Assembly (NCBI GenBank): GCA_031127095.1
Contig: JARIEX010000010.1
Span: 1-45,956, forward strand
DNA: 45,956 bases
Direction of reading: 5' to 3'
Source: Gemmatimonadota bacterium
Lineage (GTDB): Bacteria > Gemmatimonadota > Gemmatimonadetes > Gemmatimonadales > Gemmatimonadaceae
Made by a program: the position numbers and the translations under genes. Below are positions 34,240 through 43,051 of this stretch, piece after piece; position 1 is the first letter of the stretch; every line of letters begins with the position of its first letter. The notes beneath the pieces were generated by a model, which was not told where the DNA came from, made no database searches, and worked only from the letters and a program-made list of their open reading frames with translations.

Positions 34240-36599
34240 GACGTGGGCGTAGGCTTGGCCGCCTTCGCGGGCTTGGCGCCCTTGGCCGGCTTCGTGGCCT
34301 TGAGTGCTTTGGGTGCTTTGGGCGCCTTGGTGGGCTTGGTGGGCTTGGGCGCTTTCGGGGCCTTCACCGGCGGTTCCGGTTCCACGCGCATCGGCGCGCG
34401 CGCCACCGGCTGATTGGCCGGCAGCAGCACCAGCATGCTGAGCGGCGGCAGCGACACGGTGATCGACTGGCCGAAGCCATGATACGGCACGGGCTCCGAC
34501 TCGACGGTCTCCGCGACCGTGTAGCCGCTCCCGCCAAACGCCGCCGCATCGGAATTGAGCACCACGTGATACGTGCCCGATGACGGCGCCCCCAGCCGGT
34601 ACGCGTCCCGCGGCACCGGCGTGAGACTGAGCACCACCACCGCGTGCGCCCCGCCGTCGTAGCGGGCGTACGACAACACCGACTGCTCCTTGTCGGTCAC
34701 GTCGATCCAGCCGAATCCGGACGGCTCGTGGTCCAGGCGCCAGAAGCACGCGTGCTGCCGGTACAGCGCGCCCAGCGCCTCCATAAACGCCATCAGCCCC
34801 TGGCGGCGCGCATCGCCCAGCAGATGCCACTCAAGGCTGAGATCGTGGTTCCACTCATGGTGTGACCCCAACTCGGTACCCATGAAGAACAACGACTTGC
34901 CGGGCCGCGTGACGGAGTAACCGATGAGGGCGCGCAGGTTCGCGAAGCGCTGCCAGACATCGCCCGGCATCTTCTCCACCAGCGACTTCTTGAGGTGCAC
35001 CACTTCGTCGTGCGACAAGGGATTAGTGAACCGCTCGCTGTACTCGTACATCATCGCGAACGTGAGCTTGTCGTGCGCCCCCTTCCGGAAAAATGGATCA
35101 ACCTTGAAGTAATCGAGGGTGTCGTGCATCCACCCCATGTTCCACTTGAGCGTGAAGCCGAGCCCGCCCTCGCTGATGGGATGTGTGACCTTGGGCCAGG
35201 CGGTGCTCTCCTCCGCCACCGTGATCACGCCGGGGTGCAGCGAATGCACCGCGTGATTGAGCTGCTTCAGAAACGACACGGCCTCGAGATTCTCGCGGCC
35301 GCCGTACCGGTTGCGCAGCCACTGGCCGGCCTCACGTCCGTAGTCCAGGTACAGCATGGACGCCACGGCATCCACGCGCAGGCCGTCGATGTGAAACGCT
35401 TCGATCCAATACAACGCGTTGGCGAGCAGGAAATTGCGCACCTCGTGCCGCGCGTAATTGAAGATGTGCGTCCCCCATTCGGGGTGATCGCCCAGCCGCG
35501 GGTCTTCGTGCTCGTAGCACGCCGTCCCGTCAAAGCGCCGCAGCGCCCAATCATCCTTGGGGAAGTGCGCCGGCACCCAATCCAGCAGCACCCCGATCCC
35601 GGCTTCGTGCATGGTATCCACGAAGGCGCGGAACTCATCGGGCGAGCCGTGTCGCGACGTGGGGGCGAAGTACCCACCCACCTGATAGCCCCACGACCCA
35701 CCGAAGGGATGCTCGAGAATGGGCAGCAGCTCCACGTGCGTGAAGCCCAGTCGCCGGCAGTGCTCGGCCAACCGGGGCGCCAACTCCGTGTAGGAGAGCA
35801 GGCGGTTGTGCTCGCCGCGCATCCACGAACTGAGATGGACCTCGTACACCAGCATGGGTTCGCGCAGCGGGTCGGCATCGGCGCGCCGCGCCAGCCACGC
35901 CCCGTCGCGCCACACATAGCGGTCGGGTGCCTGCACGATGGCTGCGTGCCCCGGCCCCTGCTCCATCTTGAAGGCGTACGGATCCGTCTTCACCCGCAGC
36001 GCACCATCGGCGGTGCGCAACTCGAACTTGTACATCGCCTCGGCGCCGACGCCGGGCACGAACAGCTCGAAGACACCGCTGGCGTCGAGCACGCGCATCT
36101 GGTGCGCACGGCCGTCCCAGTCGTTGAAGCTGCCGATCACCGACACCCGCGCCGCGTTCGGTGCCCAGACCGCGAACGACGTGCCGGACACCCCGTCCAT
36201 CTCCCGTGGGTGCGCCCCCAGCTTCTCCCAGAGCCGCAGGTGGCGCCCCTCGTTGAAGAGGTGCAGGTCCACGTCGCCGAGCGCGGGAAGGAAGCGGTAG
36301 GGATCGTCGCGCACCTCTGCACGGCCGTCACCGTACGTGACGGCGAGACGGTAGGCCAGCGGAATGGCACGGTCGCTCAAAAACAACACGAAGCAGCCGT
36401 ACTCGTCACGCACCATCGGGAACTGGTGCGCGCCCAGCACCACCGCCACAGACGCCGCATTGGGCTGAAAGACGCGGACCACGACGCCCTCGACACCATC
36501 CTGCGTGGCCGTGTGCGCCCCCAGCAGGTCGTGCGGTTGAGCGGATTCCCCGCGCACGAGGCGCAGCGCGGCGTCAGCAGACACGATGGGCAGAATCAT
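34236..36599 (-). CDS. glgB: 1,4-alpha-glucan branching enzyme with Lys/Pro/Ala tail
   Basis: The 787-aa protein has a CBM48 pair at the N-terminus (about 25-235) and a GH13 barrel with EVHLSSWM, GVLLDWVPAHFP, HIDGLRVDAVASMLYLDY (nucleophile near D410), VAEESTAWP (acid/base near 463) and NPLSHDEVVH. It forms alpha-1,6 branches in glycogen. From about residue 735 a low-complexity tail runs to the end (KAPKAPKPTKPTKAPKAPKALKATKPAKGAKPAKAA), which is unusual for GlgB and resembles histone-H1-like tails. It starts about 30 nt after the DUF72 gene. Confidence 0.95.
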   Translation of the reverse strand: MILPIVSADAALRLVRGESAQPHDLLGAHTATQDGVEGVVVRVFQPNAASVAVVLGAHQFPMVRDEYGCFVLFLSDRAIPLAYRLAVTYGDGRAEVRDDPYRFLPALGDVDLHLFNEGRHLRLWEKLGAHPREMDGVSGTSFAVWAPNAARVSVIGSFNDWDGRAHQMRVLDASGVFELFVPGVGAEAMYKFELRTADGALRVKTDPYAFKMEQGPGHAAIVQAPDRYVWRDGAWLARRADADPLREPMLVYEVHLSSWMRGEHNRLLSYTELAPRLAEHCRRLGFTHVELLPILEHPFGGSWGYQVGGYFAPTSRHGSPDEFRAFVDTMHEAGIGVLLDWVPAHFPKDDWALRRFDGTACYEHEDPRLGDHPEWGTHIFNYARHEVRNFLLANALYWIEAFHIDGLRVDAVASMLYLDYGREAGQWLRNRYGGRENLEAVSFLKQLNHAVHSLHPGVITVAEESTAWPKVTHPISEGGLGFTLKWNMGWMHDTLDYFKVDPFFRKGAHDKLTFAMMYEYSERFTNPLSHDEVVHLKKSLVEKMPGDVWQRFANLRALIGYSVTRPGKSLFFMGTELGSHHEWNHDLSLEWHLLGDARRQGLMAFMEALGALYRQHACFWRLDHEPSGFGWIDVTDKEQSVLSYARYDGGAHAVVVLSLTPVPRDAYRLGAPSSGTYHVVLNSDAAAFGGSGYTVAETVESEPVPYHGFGQSITVSLPPLSMLVLLPANQPVARAPMRVEPEPPVKAPKAPKPTKPTKAPKAPKALKATKPAKGAKPAKAAKPTPTS

Positions 36600-36629
36600 G
36601 CGAGAAGTATAGCGCCGTCGGGAGTCACG

Positions 36630-37439
36630 TCAGAACAACGATGGCTGGTCACCAATGGTGTGCGGGTCCACCACCGGCATCCCCAACCGCTCCTGCAGCA
36701 TCCGCACCGAGGCGGGGCCGTGGCCGGCAAAGTGATTGTTCACAAAACCGAACACATTGCGCACCTGCCCCTGCAACACCGGAATCATGCGACTCCAGGC
36801 GTCCAGCTCGGCGCTCCGGTCCACCTGCAGCCGGGAGTAGTCCACGATGGCGCGGTCGGGGCCCATCCAGCGCAGGTAGGCGAAGTCGGCCGTGGGCTGC
36901 TCACAGAGCTTGAGCAGCCACTCACGCGGAATCCACCGGCCGTCGCTGAGCGCGAGCGCCACGCCGTGGGTGCGCAGCATCGTGATGGTGCGGGCGCGAA
37001 TCCACGACGCTTGCCGGAACTCGATGGCGAACCGCAGATCGGCCGGCAGCGCCGGCAGGAACGCCTCCAGCGCATCCGACTCGGCCGGCGAGAAATTCGG
37101 CCCGCATTGAATGAGGATGGGACCCAGCCGCGGGCCGAGGTCACGCATGCGGTCGGTAAAGGCGTGCAGCACCTCGACGGCATCGACGAAGCGGCGCTCG
37201 TGCGTGATCTCCTGCGGCAGCTTGCAGGCAAACGTGAACGTGGGTGGGGTGCGCGACGCCCACCCGCGCACGGTCGCGGCCGGTGGAATCGCGTAGAAGG
37301 TGGAATCGATCTCGACCGTGTCGAACGCCCGCGTGAACGTGCGCAGGAAATCCACCGGCCGCGTTCCCGACGGATAGAACGGCCCCACCCACGCGGGATA
37401 ATTCCATCCCTGTGTCCCGAGGCGGAGCTGCGCCGACAT
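36630..37439 (-). CDS. DUF72-family protein
   Basis: The 269-aa version starts MSAQLRLGTQGWNYPAWVGPFYPSGT, sharing one base with the upstream stop (TGATG). YPSGTRPVDFLRTFTRAFDTVEIDSTFYAIPP, TFTFACKLPQEITHE, FAIEFRQASWI and VFGFVNNHFAGHGPASV are diagnostic of DUF72 TIM-barrel proteins. The biochemical role is unknown. It is embedded in the mntH-SURF1 gene run. Confidence 0.92.
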   Translation of the reverse strand: MSAQLRLGTQGWNYPAWVGPFYPSGTRPVDFLRTFTRAFDTVEIDSTFYAIPPAATVRGWASRTPPTFTFACKLPQEITHERRFVDAVEVLHAFTDRMRDLGPRLGPILIQCGPNFSPAESDALEAFLPALPADLRFAIEFRQASWIRARTITMLRTHGVALALSDGRWIPREWLLKLCEQPTADFAYLRWMGPDRAIVDYSRLQVDRSAELDAWSRMIPVLQGQVRNVFGFVNNHFAGHGPASVRMLQERLGMPVVDPHTIGDQPSLF

Positions 37440-38977
37440 CAGCGGTAGGTCTCGAAAAACCCGCGGCCGCTGCCGTTCAGGACGCGGCCGCGCACGCGGC
37501 CCTGCACGCGCGCCACGCCCGCCAGCTGCACAAACCACGGGCGCCGTAACGCCCGCGCTCCCTCGGTTTCCCCACGCTCCGCCAGCCCGATGCGCGTATC
37601 GGTGGCCGTGGCGTCATCGATGGTGAGCGTGACGCGCAGTGTGTCGGCACCGCGTACATCGAACAGCTCCGCCGTGGCCGGCACCCGCAGCGCACCCTGC
37701 GCGGTGCGCACCGTGCGCGCGTCGTCGTAGCGGATCACGCGCGGGCGGAACAGCGCCAGAAACCCCTGCGCGTCGGTGACGTACACGAACAACGGCGCCG
37801 CCGCCTGCGCAGAGTCGTCCGGCGTGACCCGGCCGTACAGCAGCGTGTAATCGCCGGCCCGCGCCGATCCCCACTCCCACGTGACGCCACGCCAGCCACC
37901 CCAGTTGTGATCGTGATACGCCTGCGATCCGGCCACAGCCTCACAGCGTCCCGCCACGCACAGCGAGCCGCTCGCATCGGCGCGCAACGCGGGCACGGCG
38001 TACCCCGAGGTGAAGTCACCACTCAGCAGCGTCGCGCCCGGAAACTCCACCCGCGGCGCCGGCGACAGCACAAGATCCAGCGTGAGCGGCACACCGGTGC
38101 CTTCCTCGACCACGTGTGCACGCACGGCATAGCGACCATCCGCCAACACGCGGACGCTGTCGTCACCGATGGTGAGATCGGCATCACGCGTGGAAAAGCG
38201 CACGCGTTCACGGGGCACGCGGCGGCTGAAGCGTCGCGGCGCGCGCCCGCGCTCGTGCAGCGTGACCAGCACCTGGCCACCCCACTGCGTCCCGGTGACG
38301 TCACCACCCACAATGAACGAGATGAACGCCCACCGTGACGCATCGGGCGAGATCACGTTGAAGTAGTGCCACTCGCCCCACGAATCGCGGTTCGCCATGG
38401 CCGGCGTGGGCACATGGAAATGGTCGATGTCGTGACGCAGCTCGGCCGCCGTGGGCGTCATCCAGCGCCGGTCACCATCGTCGTCGGTCCAGGCACCGGT
38501 GGACACGGTGGGCATCGCACCGAGGGTGCGCGTGGCCGAGGGGATTTCCCCGCTGGCCCGGACAGGATGCTCCACGCCGTCCGCGGTGGTCACGTACAGC
38601 AGCTTCCCTTCCAGCTGCGGCGCGGCCACCCGCACCACGTCGCTCAGCCGCGGCGCGTTCAACACCTGCCGATGCACGAACCGGGCATTCGGCACCGAGA
38701 AGAAGAGCCCACCCAGCCCGCCCGTGGTGAGCACCTCGATGTCGATGCCGTCGGGGAGCACCGTGATCGTCCCGCCGCCGACAAGCCGTTCCTGACTGGC
38801 CTGCCGCACCATGGCCTCGCCCACGGCGAGCAGCACGATCATCACGCCCACCCCCACGCCGAACCCGCCGCACAACAGCAGCGCGCGCAGCGGGCGCGCG
38901 GCCACCGACCGCCATGCCAGCAGTTGCGCCATCGCGAGGCGGACAGATCCGGTGTGCACCGTCGATCCCGACATCAT
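37439..38977 (-). CDS. FtsX/MacB permease N-terminal half fused to AttH/CrtC-like domain
   Basis: This 512-aa protein begins like a MacB/FtsX permease: LLAWRSVAARPLRALLLCGGFGVGVGVMIVLLAVGEAM (first helix, about 31-53), then GGTITVLPDGIDIEV as in the start of the periplasmic core domain. No further membrane helices follow. From about 200 it becomes AttH/carotenoid-hydratase-like: WGEWHYFNVIS, WAFISFIVGGDVTGTQWGGQV and YHDHNWGGWRGVTWEWGSA (about 354-372), ending in a second lipocalin-like half. Its start overlaps the ABC ATPase stop. AttEFGH operons of other bacteria encode the same parts as separate proteins. Confidence 0.78.
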   Translation of the reverse strand: MMSGSTVHTGSVRLAMAQLLAWRSVAARPLRALLLCGGFGVGVGVMIVLLAVGEAMVRQASQERLVGGGTITVLPDGIDIEVLTTGGLGGLFFSVPNARFVHRQVLNAPRLSDVVRVAAPQLEGKLLYVTTADGVEHPVRASGEIPSATRTLGAMPTVSTGAWTDDDGDRRWMTPTAAELRHDIDHFHVPTPAMANRDSWGEWHYFNVISPDASRWAFISFIVGGDVTGTQWGGQVLVTLHERGRAPRRFSRRVPRERVRFSTRDADLTIGDDSVRVLADGRYAVRAHVVEEGTGVPLTLDLVLSPAPRVEFPGATLLSGDFTSGYAVPALRADASGSLCVAGRCEAVAGSQAYHDHNWGGWRGVTWEWGSARAGDYTLLYGRVTPDDSAQAAAPLFVYVTDAQGFLALFRPRVIRYDDARTVRTAQGALRVPATAELFDVRGADTLRVTLTIDDATATDTRIGLAERGETEGARALRRPWFVQLAGVARVQGRVRGRVLNGSGRGFFETYR

Positions 38978-39687
38978 CCCCGCCGCGTATCCGACGACAC
39001 GCGGCCATCGTGCAGCCGGATCACGCGCTCGGCGGCCTGCGCCACCACGGCATCGTGCGTCACGAATACCAGCGTACGCCCGTCCCGATGCAGCTGCCCG
39101 AAAAGCTCCAGCAGCCGCACGCCGGTCTCGGCGTCGAGCTCGCCCGTCGGCTCGTCGGCCAGCAGCAACGCCGGCTCGTTCGCGAGCGCGCGCGCGATCG
39201 CTACGCGCTGCTGCTCGCCACCGGACAGCTGCGTGGGGCGATGATCACCGCGATCACCCAACCCCACGTACCCCAGCAACTCGCGCGCCCGCGCCTTCCG
39301 CGCGCGCTTGGGCATCCCCGCCTCGGCGAGCGGCAGCTCTACGTTCTCCGTGGCCGAGAGCGTCGGCATGAGGTAGAAGCGCTGGAACACGAACCCGATC
39401 TGACGCAGACGGAAATCCGTGGCCTCGCGATCCGAAAGCGAGGCCGTGTCGCGCCCGTTGATGCGCACGTGGCCGCTCGTCGGCACATCGACGGCGCCCA
39501 ACAGGTGTAACAACGTGCTCTTCCCGCAGCCCGATGGACCCGTGATCGCCGCGAATTCGCCGCGCGCGATGGCGAGATCGATGCCGCGGACCGCTTGCAC
39601 GATCGCGTCCCCCATCGGATACGTGCGTACCACCTGCTCGCACGCGATGACGGGATCGTGCGCGGTGGTTGCATGCGGTGTGGTCAT
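38974..39687 (-). CDS. ABC transporter ATPase, MacB/LolD type
   Basis: The 237-aa ATPase has Walker A GPSGCGKSTLL, Q-loop VFQRFYLMPTLSATENVELPL, signature LSGGEQQRVAIARAL, Walker B LLADEPTGELD and the switch histidine in VFVTHD. The ADEPTGELD and VRTYPMGDAIVQAVRG patterns place it with MacB/LolD/FtsE-type mechanotransmission ATPases rather than importers. It powers the flanking FtsX-type permeases; the fused permease-AttH gene overlaps its stop and the intact permease lies 18 nt upstream. Confidence 0.95.
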   Translation of the reverse strand: MTTPHATTAHDPVIACEQVVRTYPMGDAIVQAVRGIDLAIARGEFAAITGPSGCGKSTLLHLLGAVDVPTSGHVRINGRDTASLSDREATDFRLRQIGFVFQRFYLMPTLSATENVELPLAEAGMPKRARKARARELLGYVGLGDRGDHRPTQLSGGEQQRVAIARALANEPALLLADEPTGELDAETGVRLLELFGQLHRDGRTLVFVTHDAVVAQAAERVIRLHDGRVSSDTRRG

Positions 39688-39705
39688 CGGAACCTGCCGG
39701 CGCTT

Positions 39706-40923
39706 TCAACCAATGGCGTCCTCGCGCAACGCGCGGGCGATGGGAGTGGATGACGCACGCCATGCGGGCAGCAACCCCGCCAGCGATCCGGCAACGAGCA
39801 ACAGTGCGAGGGCCCGCCATCCTGCCGCCGGGCTCCACACAAAAAAGTCGAAGGCCGCCGGCAGTCCCGGGAAGTCGCGCAGGATGCCGTTCAGCCATTC
39901 GGCGGCGAGGAGCCCCAGCACGAGCCCGCCCACGATCCCCGCGCCGGTCAGCAGCATCCCTTCGAGAAACACCTGATGCAGCACGCCCAGGCGTCGTGTT
40001 CCGATGGCGCGCAGCACGGCGATTTCGCCACGCCGTTCGTTCACGGAGAGCGTGACCAACGTGGCCACCAGCAGAAACCCGATGCCGAGGCTGATCGCGC
40101 CCAGCACGAACGCCAACTGCCGGAAGTACGAGAGCCGCTCTTCCACCTGCCGGATGGCGGTCTCCGTGGAGATCGCGCTCACCCGCGGTTGCGTGGTCGC
40201 AATCCACGCGCGCACCGCTTCCACCGAGACCGAGTCGCCGCGGCGCGATTCGGCCATGGCCAACGACATACGATCGCGGTAGGCGGGACCGAGCAGCCCG
40301 CGCAGCGTGGGGAGATCAATGGCCAGCACCGGCGTCTCGGCCGGCACGTAGTAGAAGCGTCCCACGCCGGCCAGTACCACCCGCGCCGTGCGCGCGGCCG
40401 TGCGCAGCTGCGCATCGAGGCCGGCGGCGATCGTGATGGTGTCGCCCAGGCGATGACCAGCCCGCTGCAGGAACATCGGGCTGACGACCACGTGCGCGAG
40501 CGTGAGCCGGCCACCACCCGAATCGGGCGCCACCAGATCGGTGCCGGCCTCCAGCGCGTAGTCCCCCTGCACCGCGCGCTCGAGTCCCAGCGTGAAGGCC
40601 GAGGGGATGCGGCTGCGCTCGAGCGTGATGGTGGCGCCCAGCGACGGGCTGACCGCCACGATGTCCGGATTGGCACGCAGCGCCCGCACGATGGCGCCCG
40701 CCCCGTCGATGGTCGCTTCACTGTCGAACGGCAGCGTCCCCTTGGGGGACACCCGCAGCTGATAGCCACGCGTGAGCAGCAGCGAGCGAAATGATTCGCG
40801 CATCCCGGTGGCCAGCATGACCATGTCGAGCAGCAACGCGGCCGCCACGGCGATCCCAAGGATCGCCAGCGCGGTGCGCGCCGGGTGACGACGCAGCGTG
40901 GCCCATGCCAGCGTGAAGCGCAT
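39706..40923 (-). CDS. FtsX/MacB-type ABC permease (complete)
   Basis: This 405-aa permease has the full layout: helix 1 (WATLRRHPARTALAILGIAVAAALLLDMVML), a periplasmic core domain (about 45-270), and three C-terminal helices (AISLGIGFLLVATLVTLSVNERRGEIAVLRAIGTRR; EGMLLTGAGIVGGLVLGLLA; ALALLLVAGSLAGLLPAW). NERRGEIAVLRAIG is the cytoplasmic coupling motif. It pairs with the ATPase 18 nt downstream and lies 3 nt after the partial permease. Confidence 0.92.
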   Translation of the reverse strand: MRFTLAWATLRRHPARTALAILGIAVAAALLLDMVMLATGMRESFRSLLLTRGYQLRVSPKGTLPFDSEATIDGAGAIVRALRANPDIVAVSPSLGATITLERSRIPSAFTLGLERAVQGDYALEAGTDLVAPDSGGGRLTLAHVVVSPMFLQRAGHRLGDTITIAAGLDAQLRTAARTARVVLAGVGRFYYVPAETPVLAIDLPTLRGLLGPAYRDRMSLAMAESRRGDSVSVEAVRAWIATTQPRVSAISTETAIRQVEERLSYFRQLAFVLGAISLGIGFLLVATLVTLSVNERRGEIAVLRAIGTRRLGVLHQVFLEGMLLTGAGIVGGLVLGLLAAEWLNGILRDFPGLPAAFDFFVWSPAAGWRALALLLVAGSLAGLLPAWRASSTPIARALREDAIG

Positions 40924-40926
40924 GGA

Positions 40927-41814
40927 CTAGCGCCCCATCAGCGAGAGGGGATGCGAACGGACGAGCCGCCAGCCGGCGGCGGCACCCGACCCGATACCCA
41001 GCAGCAGCGAGAGCCCCGTGGCGAACGCAAAGATCTGCGGCGTGAGCAGCGAGAAGAGCAACGGCGTGCGGTACACTTGCTGGAAGTGCGCATTCACCAG
41101 CAGCGACGCGATCCAGCCGATGCCCGCCCCCAGCACGCTGCCGATCAGTGAGACGATCGCCGCTTCGATGACGATGGCCCGCACCACGGTGGCGCGGGAG
41201 ATGCCCATCAGCCGCAGGGCCGCGATGTCACGGCGACGTTCCTCAACGCTCAGCAGGAGGAGGCACAACAGAAAGACGGCACTGGCCACCACCGTGATGA
41301 TGCCGATGGCGGTGTGAAACCGCTCCACCACGCGGAAGGTGCGCGAGCTTTGCACCGCGACATCACGCGACCGGTGCGCGCGGAAACCGAACGCGACATG
41401 GTTGATGCGGCTAAGCGCCGAATCGACCGACGCGCCGTCGCGCGTGCCGACCGCGAACCGGTCCACGCGATCGTCGAGCGCCAGCAGCTGCTGCAGCTGG
41501 TCGAGATGCAGACGCACCCGATACTCGCGGCGCGCCACCTCGGCCGGATCCGCCTTGCGTTCGTACACCGCCGCCACCTGCACGCTGTCACCGGGCTCGC
41601 CCGGTCGCGCCGAGAGCCGTACGCGCGATCCCACCTGCAGCCCGAGGTCCTCGGCCATGCGCGCGTCGATCGCGATGCCGCGCACGATAGGGGCCACGCG
41701 CCCGAAGGTGGCGGAGCGCACCGTATCGGCCCCCTGCGCCTCGAGCGGATGCTGTGCGAGCAGCGCAAGCGCCACCACGACACGCCAACGCACACTCACG
41801 CGCACGCGCGTCAC
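40927..41814 (-). CDS. FtsX-type permease C-terminal half with signal-peptide-like N-terminus
   Basis: The GTG start (VTRVRVSVRWRVVVALALLAQHPLEAQG) gives 295 aa, 13 nt after the DtxR stop; the 370-aa ORF would overlap that gene and is rejected. It lacks helix 1 and the first half of the core domain. It begins with a leader that looks like a cleavable signal peptide, then has the second half of the core (VAPIVRGIAIDARMAEDLGLQVGSRVRLSARPGE) and three helices with SVEERRRDIAALRLMGISRAT as coupling motif. The missing N-terminal half appears to be on the AttH fusion gene. Confidence 0.82.
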   Translation of the reverse strand: MTRVRVSVRWRVVVALALLAQHPLEAQGADTVRSATFGRVAPIVRGIAIDARMAEDLGLQVGSRVRLSARPGEPGDSVQVAAVYERKADPAEVARREYRVRLHLDQLQQLLALDDRVDRFAVGTRDGASVDSALSRINHVAFGFRAHRSRDVAVQSSRTFRVVERFHTAIGIITVVASAVFLLCLLLLSVEERRRDIAALRLMGISRATVVRAIVIEAAIVSLIGSVLGAGIGWIASLLVNAHFQQVYRTPLLFSLLTPQIFAFATGLSLLLGIGSGAAAGWRLVRSHPLSLMGR

Positions 41815-41827
41815 GACGGCACCCCGA

Positions 41828-42607
41828 TCAACGAGACGTCGGCTTGCGCGCGCGGGACCGGGGAGTGCTGACGGGGAATGTGGCGGACGGTGCATCGGCG
41901 ACAGGCAACGGAGACGAAGTGATCGACTCCACCAATACCTGAGCCGCCAGATTGGGTCCCACCACCGGCTCGGCATCGCCGATGCGCAGCGTGATCGGAC
42001 CGTCGAAGGGCGCGCGCGCGACCATCGTGACCTCGGCACCCGGCTGCAGCGCGATGTCGGCCAGATACCGCAGCAGCGATGGGTTCTTGTCGCTCACGCG
42101 CAGCATGCGCGCCGTTTCACCCACCGGTAACTCGGCCAGCGTGCGGTATGCCGTCTCGTCCACTTCGCCGTCGGCGGTGGGGATGGGGGCGCCATGGGGA
42201 TCGGCGGTGGGATGGCCGAGCGCCGTCGCCATCCGCTCGATCAGCTCGTCGGATGCCGCGTGCTCCAGCCGTTCCGCTTCATCGTGGACCCGATCCCACG
42301 GGTACCCCAGCACGGCGGTGAGATACGATTCCAGGATGCGGTGCCGACGGATCGTGCGCAGGGCGGCACGACGGCCGCGGGCCGTGAGCTGCACACCGCG
42401 ATACGGGACGTGATCCACGTATCCTTGGCTGGCCAGCCGCCGGATCATCCCCGTCACCGACGCTGGGGCCACGGCGAGCGCGCTGGCGACGTCGCTCGTC
42501 GCCGCCGCGCCGAAGCGGCGCTCCAGCGTGTAGATCGCCTTGAGATAGTCCTCGACCGGTTCCGTGAGCGGCGGGGAGGACGCGTGGTCGCGAGCCGGTG
42601 TGGTCAC
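41828..42607 (-). CDS. DtxR/MntR-family metal-dependent repressor
   Basis: The 259-aa protein has an N-terminal winged helix (about 15-75, PVEDYLKAIYTLERRFGAAATSDVASALAVAPASVTGMIRRLASQGYVDHVPYRGVQLT), a dimerisation and metal-binding domain (LESYLTAVLGYPWDRVHDEAERLEHAASDELIERM) and a C-terminal FeoA/SH3-like domain (GAEVTMVARAPFDGPITLRIGD). H-D-E-E-H placement in the second domain fits the family. A polar tail follows. With mntH and a DtxR-type box upstream, manganese (or iron) control of this operon is likely. Confidence 0.92.
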   Translation of the reverse strand: MTTPARDHASSPPLTEPVEDYLKAIYTLERRFGAAATSDVASALAVAPASVTGMIRRLASQGYVDHVPYRGVQLTARGRRAALRTIRRHRILESYLTAVLGYPWDRVHDEAERLEHAASDELIERMATALGHPTADPHGAPIPTADGEVDETAYRTLAELPVGETARMLRVSDKNPSLLRYLADIALQPGAEVTMVARAPFDGPITLRIGDAEPVVGPNLAAQVLVESITSSPLPVADAPSATFPVSTPRSRARKPTSR

Positions 42608-42610
42608 CGC

Positions 42611-43051
42611 TCAGCGCGTGCCAGCCGGCACGACGCCGCGAACCATGAGCACGGGCACCATCGACTTGTGCCGGACCTCGTTGGCCGTCGTGCCATACAG
42701 CACGTCCTGCAATCCACGGTGGCCATGCACCGCCATGGCAATCAGATCGCAGCCCTCGCGATCGGCCGCCGCGGCGATTTCCTGCGCCGGATCGCCTCCC
42801 GCCAGGATGGAGTCGGTGTCGAACCCATCGCGGCGCAACGCAGCGCAGCACCCCTCGATGTACTCGCGATCGAGGCGCATCTCTTCCGACTCCCGCAACT
42901 GCAACGCCCGCTGATGCCGTGCCGCCCAGCCATCGGCCACGTGAATGAGCACGATCGAGGACTGGCACAGCTGCGCCAGCGTGCGCACGTGCGCGAGAAT
43001 GATCTGGTCGTAGGCCGAGTGCTCGACCGGCACAAGAATGCGGCGATACAT
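42611..43051 (-). CDS. Universal stress protein (UspA family)
   Basis: This 146-aa protein opens [22 protein letters not shown] and ends with the ATP-binding-type motif AVHGHRGLQDVLYGTTANEVRHKSMVPVLMV (GxxG-9x-G-S/T). It shares one base with the mntH stop (TGATG) and precedes the DtxR gene by 3 nt. Usp domains are often coupled to transporters; here it may modulate MntH or respond with it, which is inference from linkage. Confidence 0.9.
   Translation of the reverse strand: MYRRILVPVEHSAYDQIILAHVRTLAQLCQSSIVLIHVADGWAARHQRALQLRESEEMRLDREYIEGCCAALRRDGFDTDSILAGGDPAQEIAAAADREGCDLIAMAVHGHRGLQDVLYGTTANEVRHKSMVPVLMVRGVVPAGTR

Noticed and set aside
34255-34375. Short repeats considered as a possible CRISPR or regulatory array
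   Set aside because: They are imperfect, without equal spacers, and encode the Lys/Pro/Ala tail of GlgB in frame.
34995-37448. 817-aa plus-strand ORF
   Set aside because: It lies antisense to glgB and DUF72, is rich in His/Arg/Gln, and has no recognisable domain: a shadow of high-GC coding sequence.
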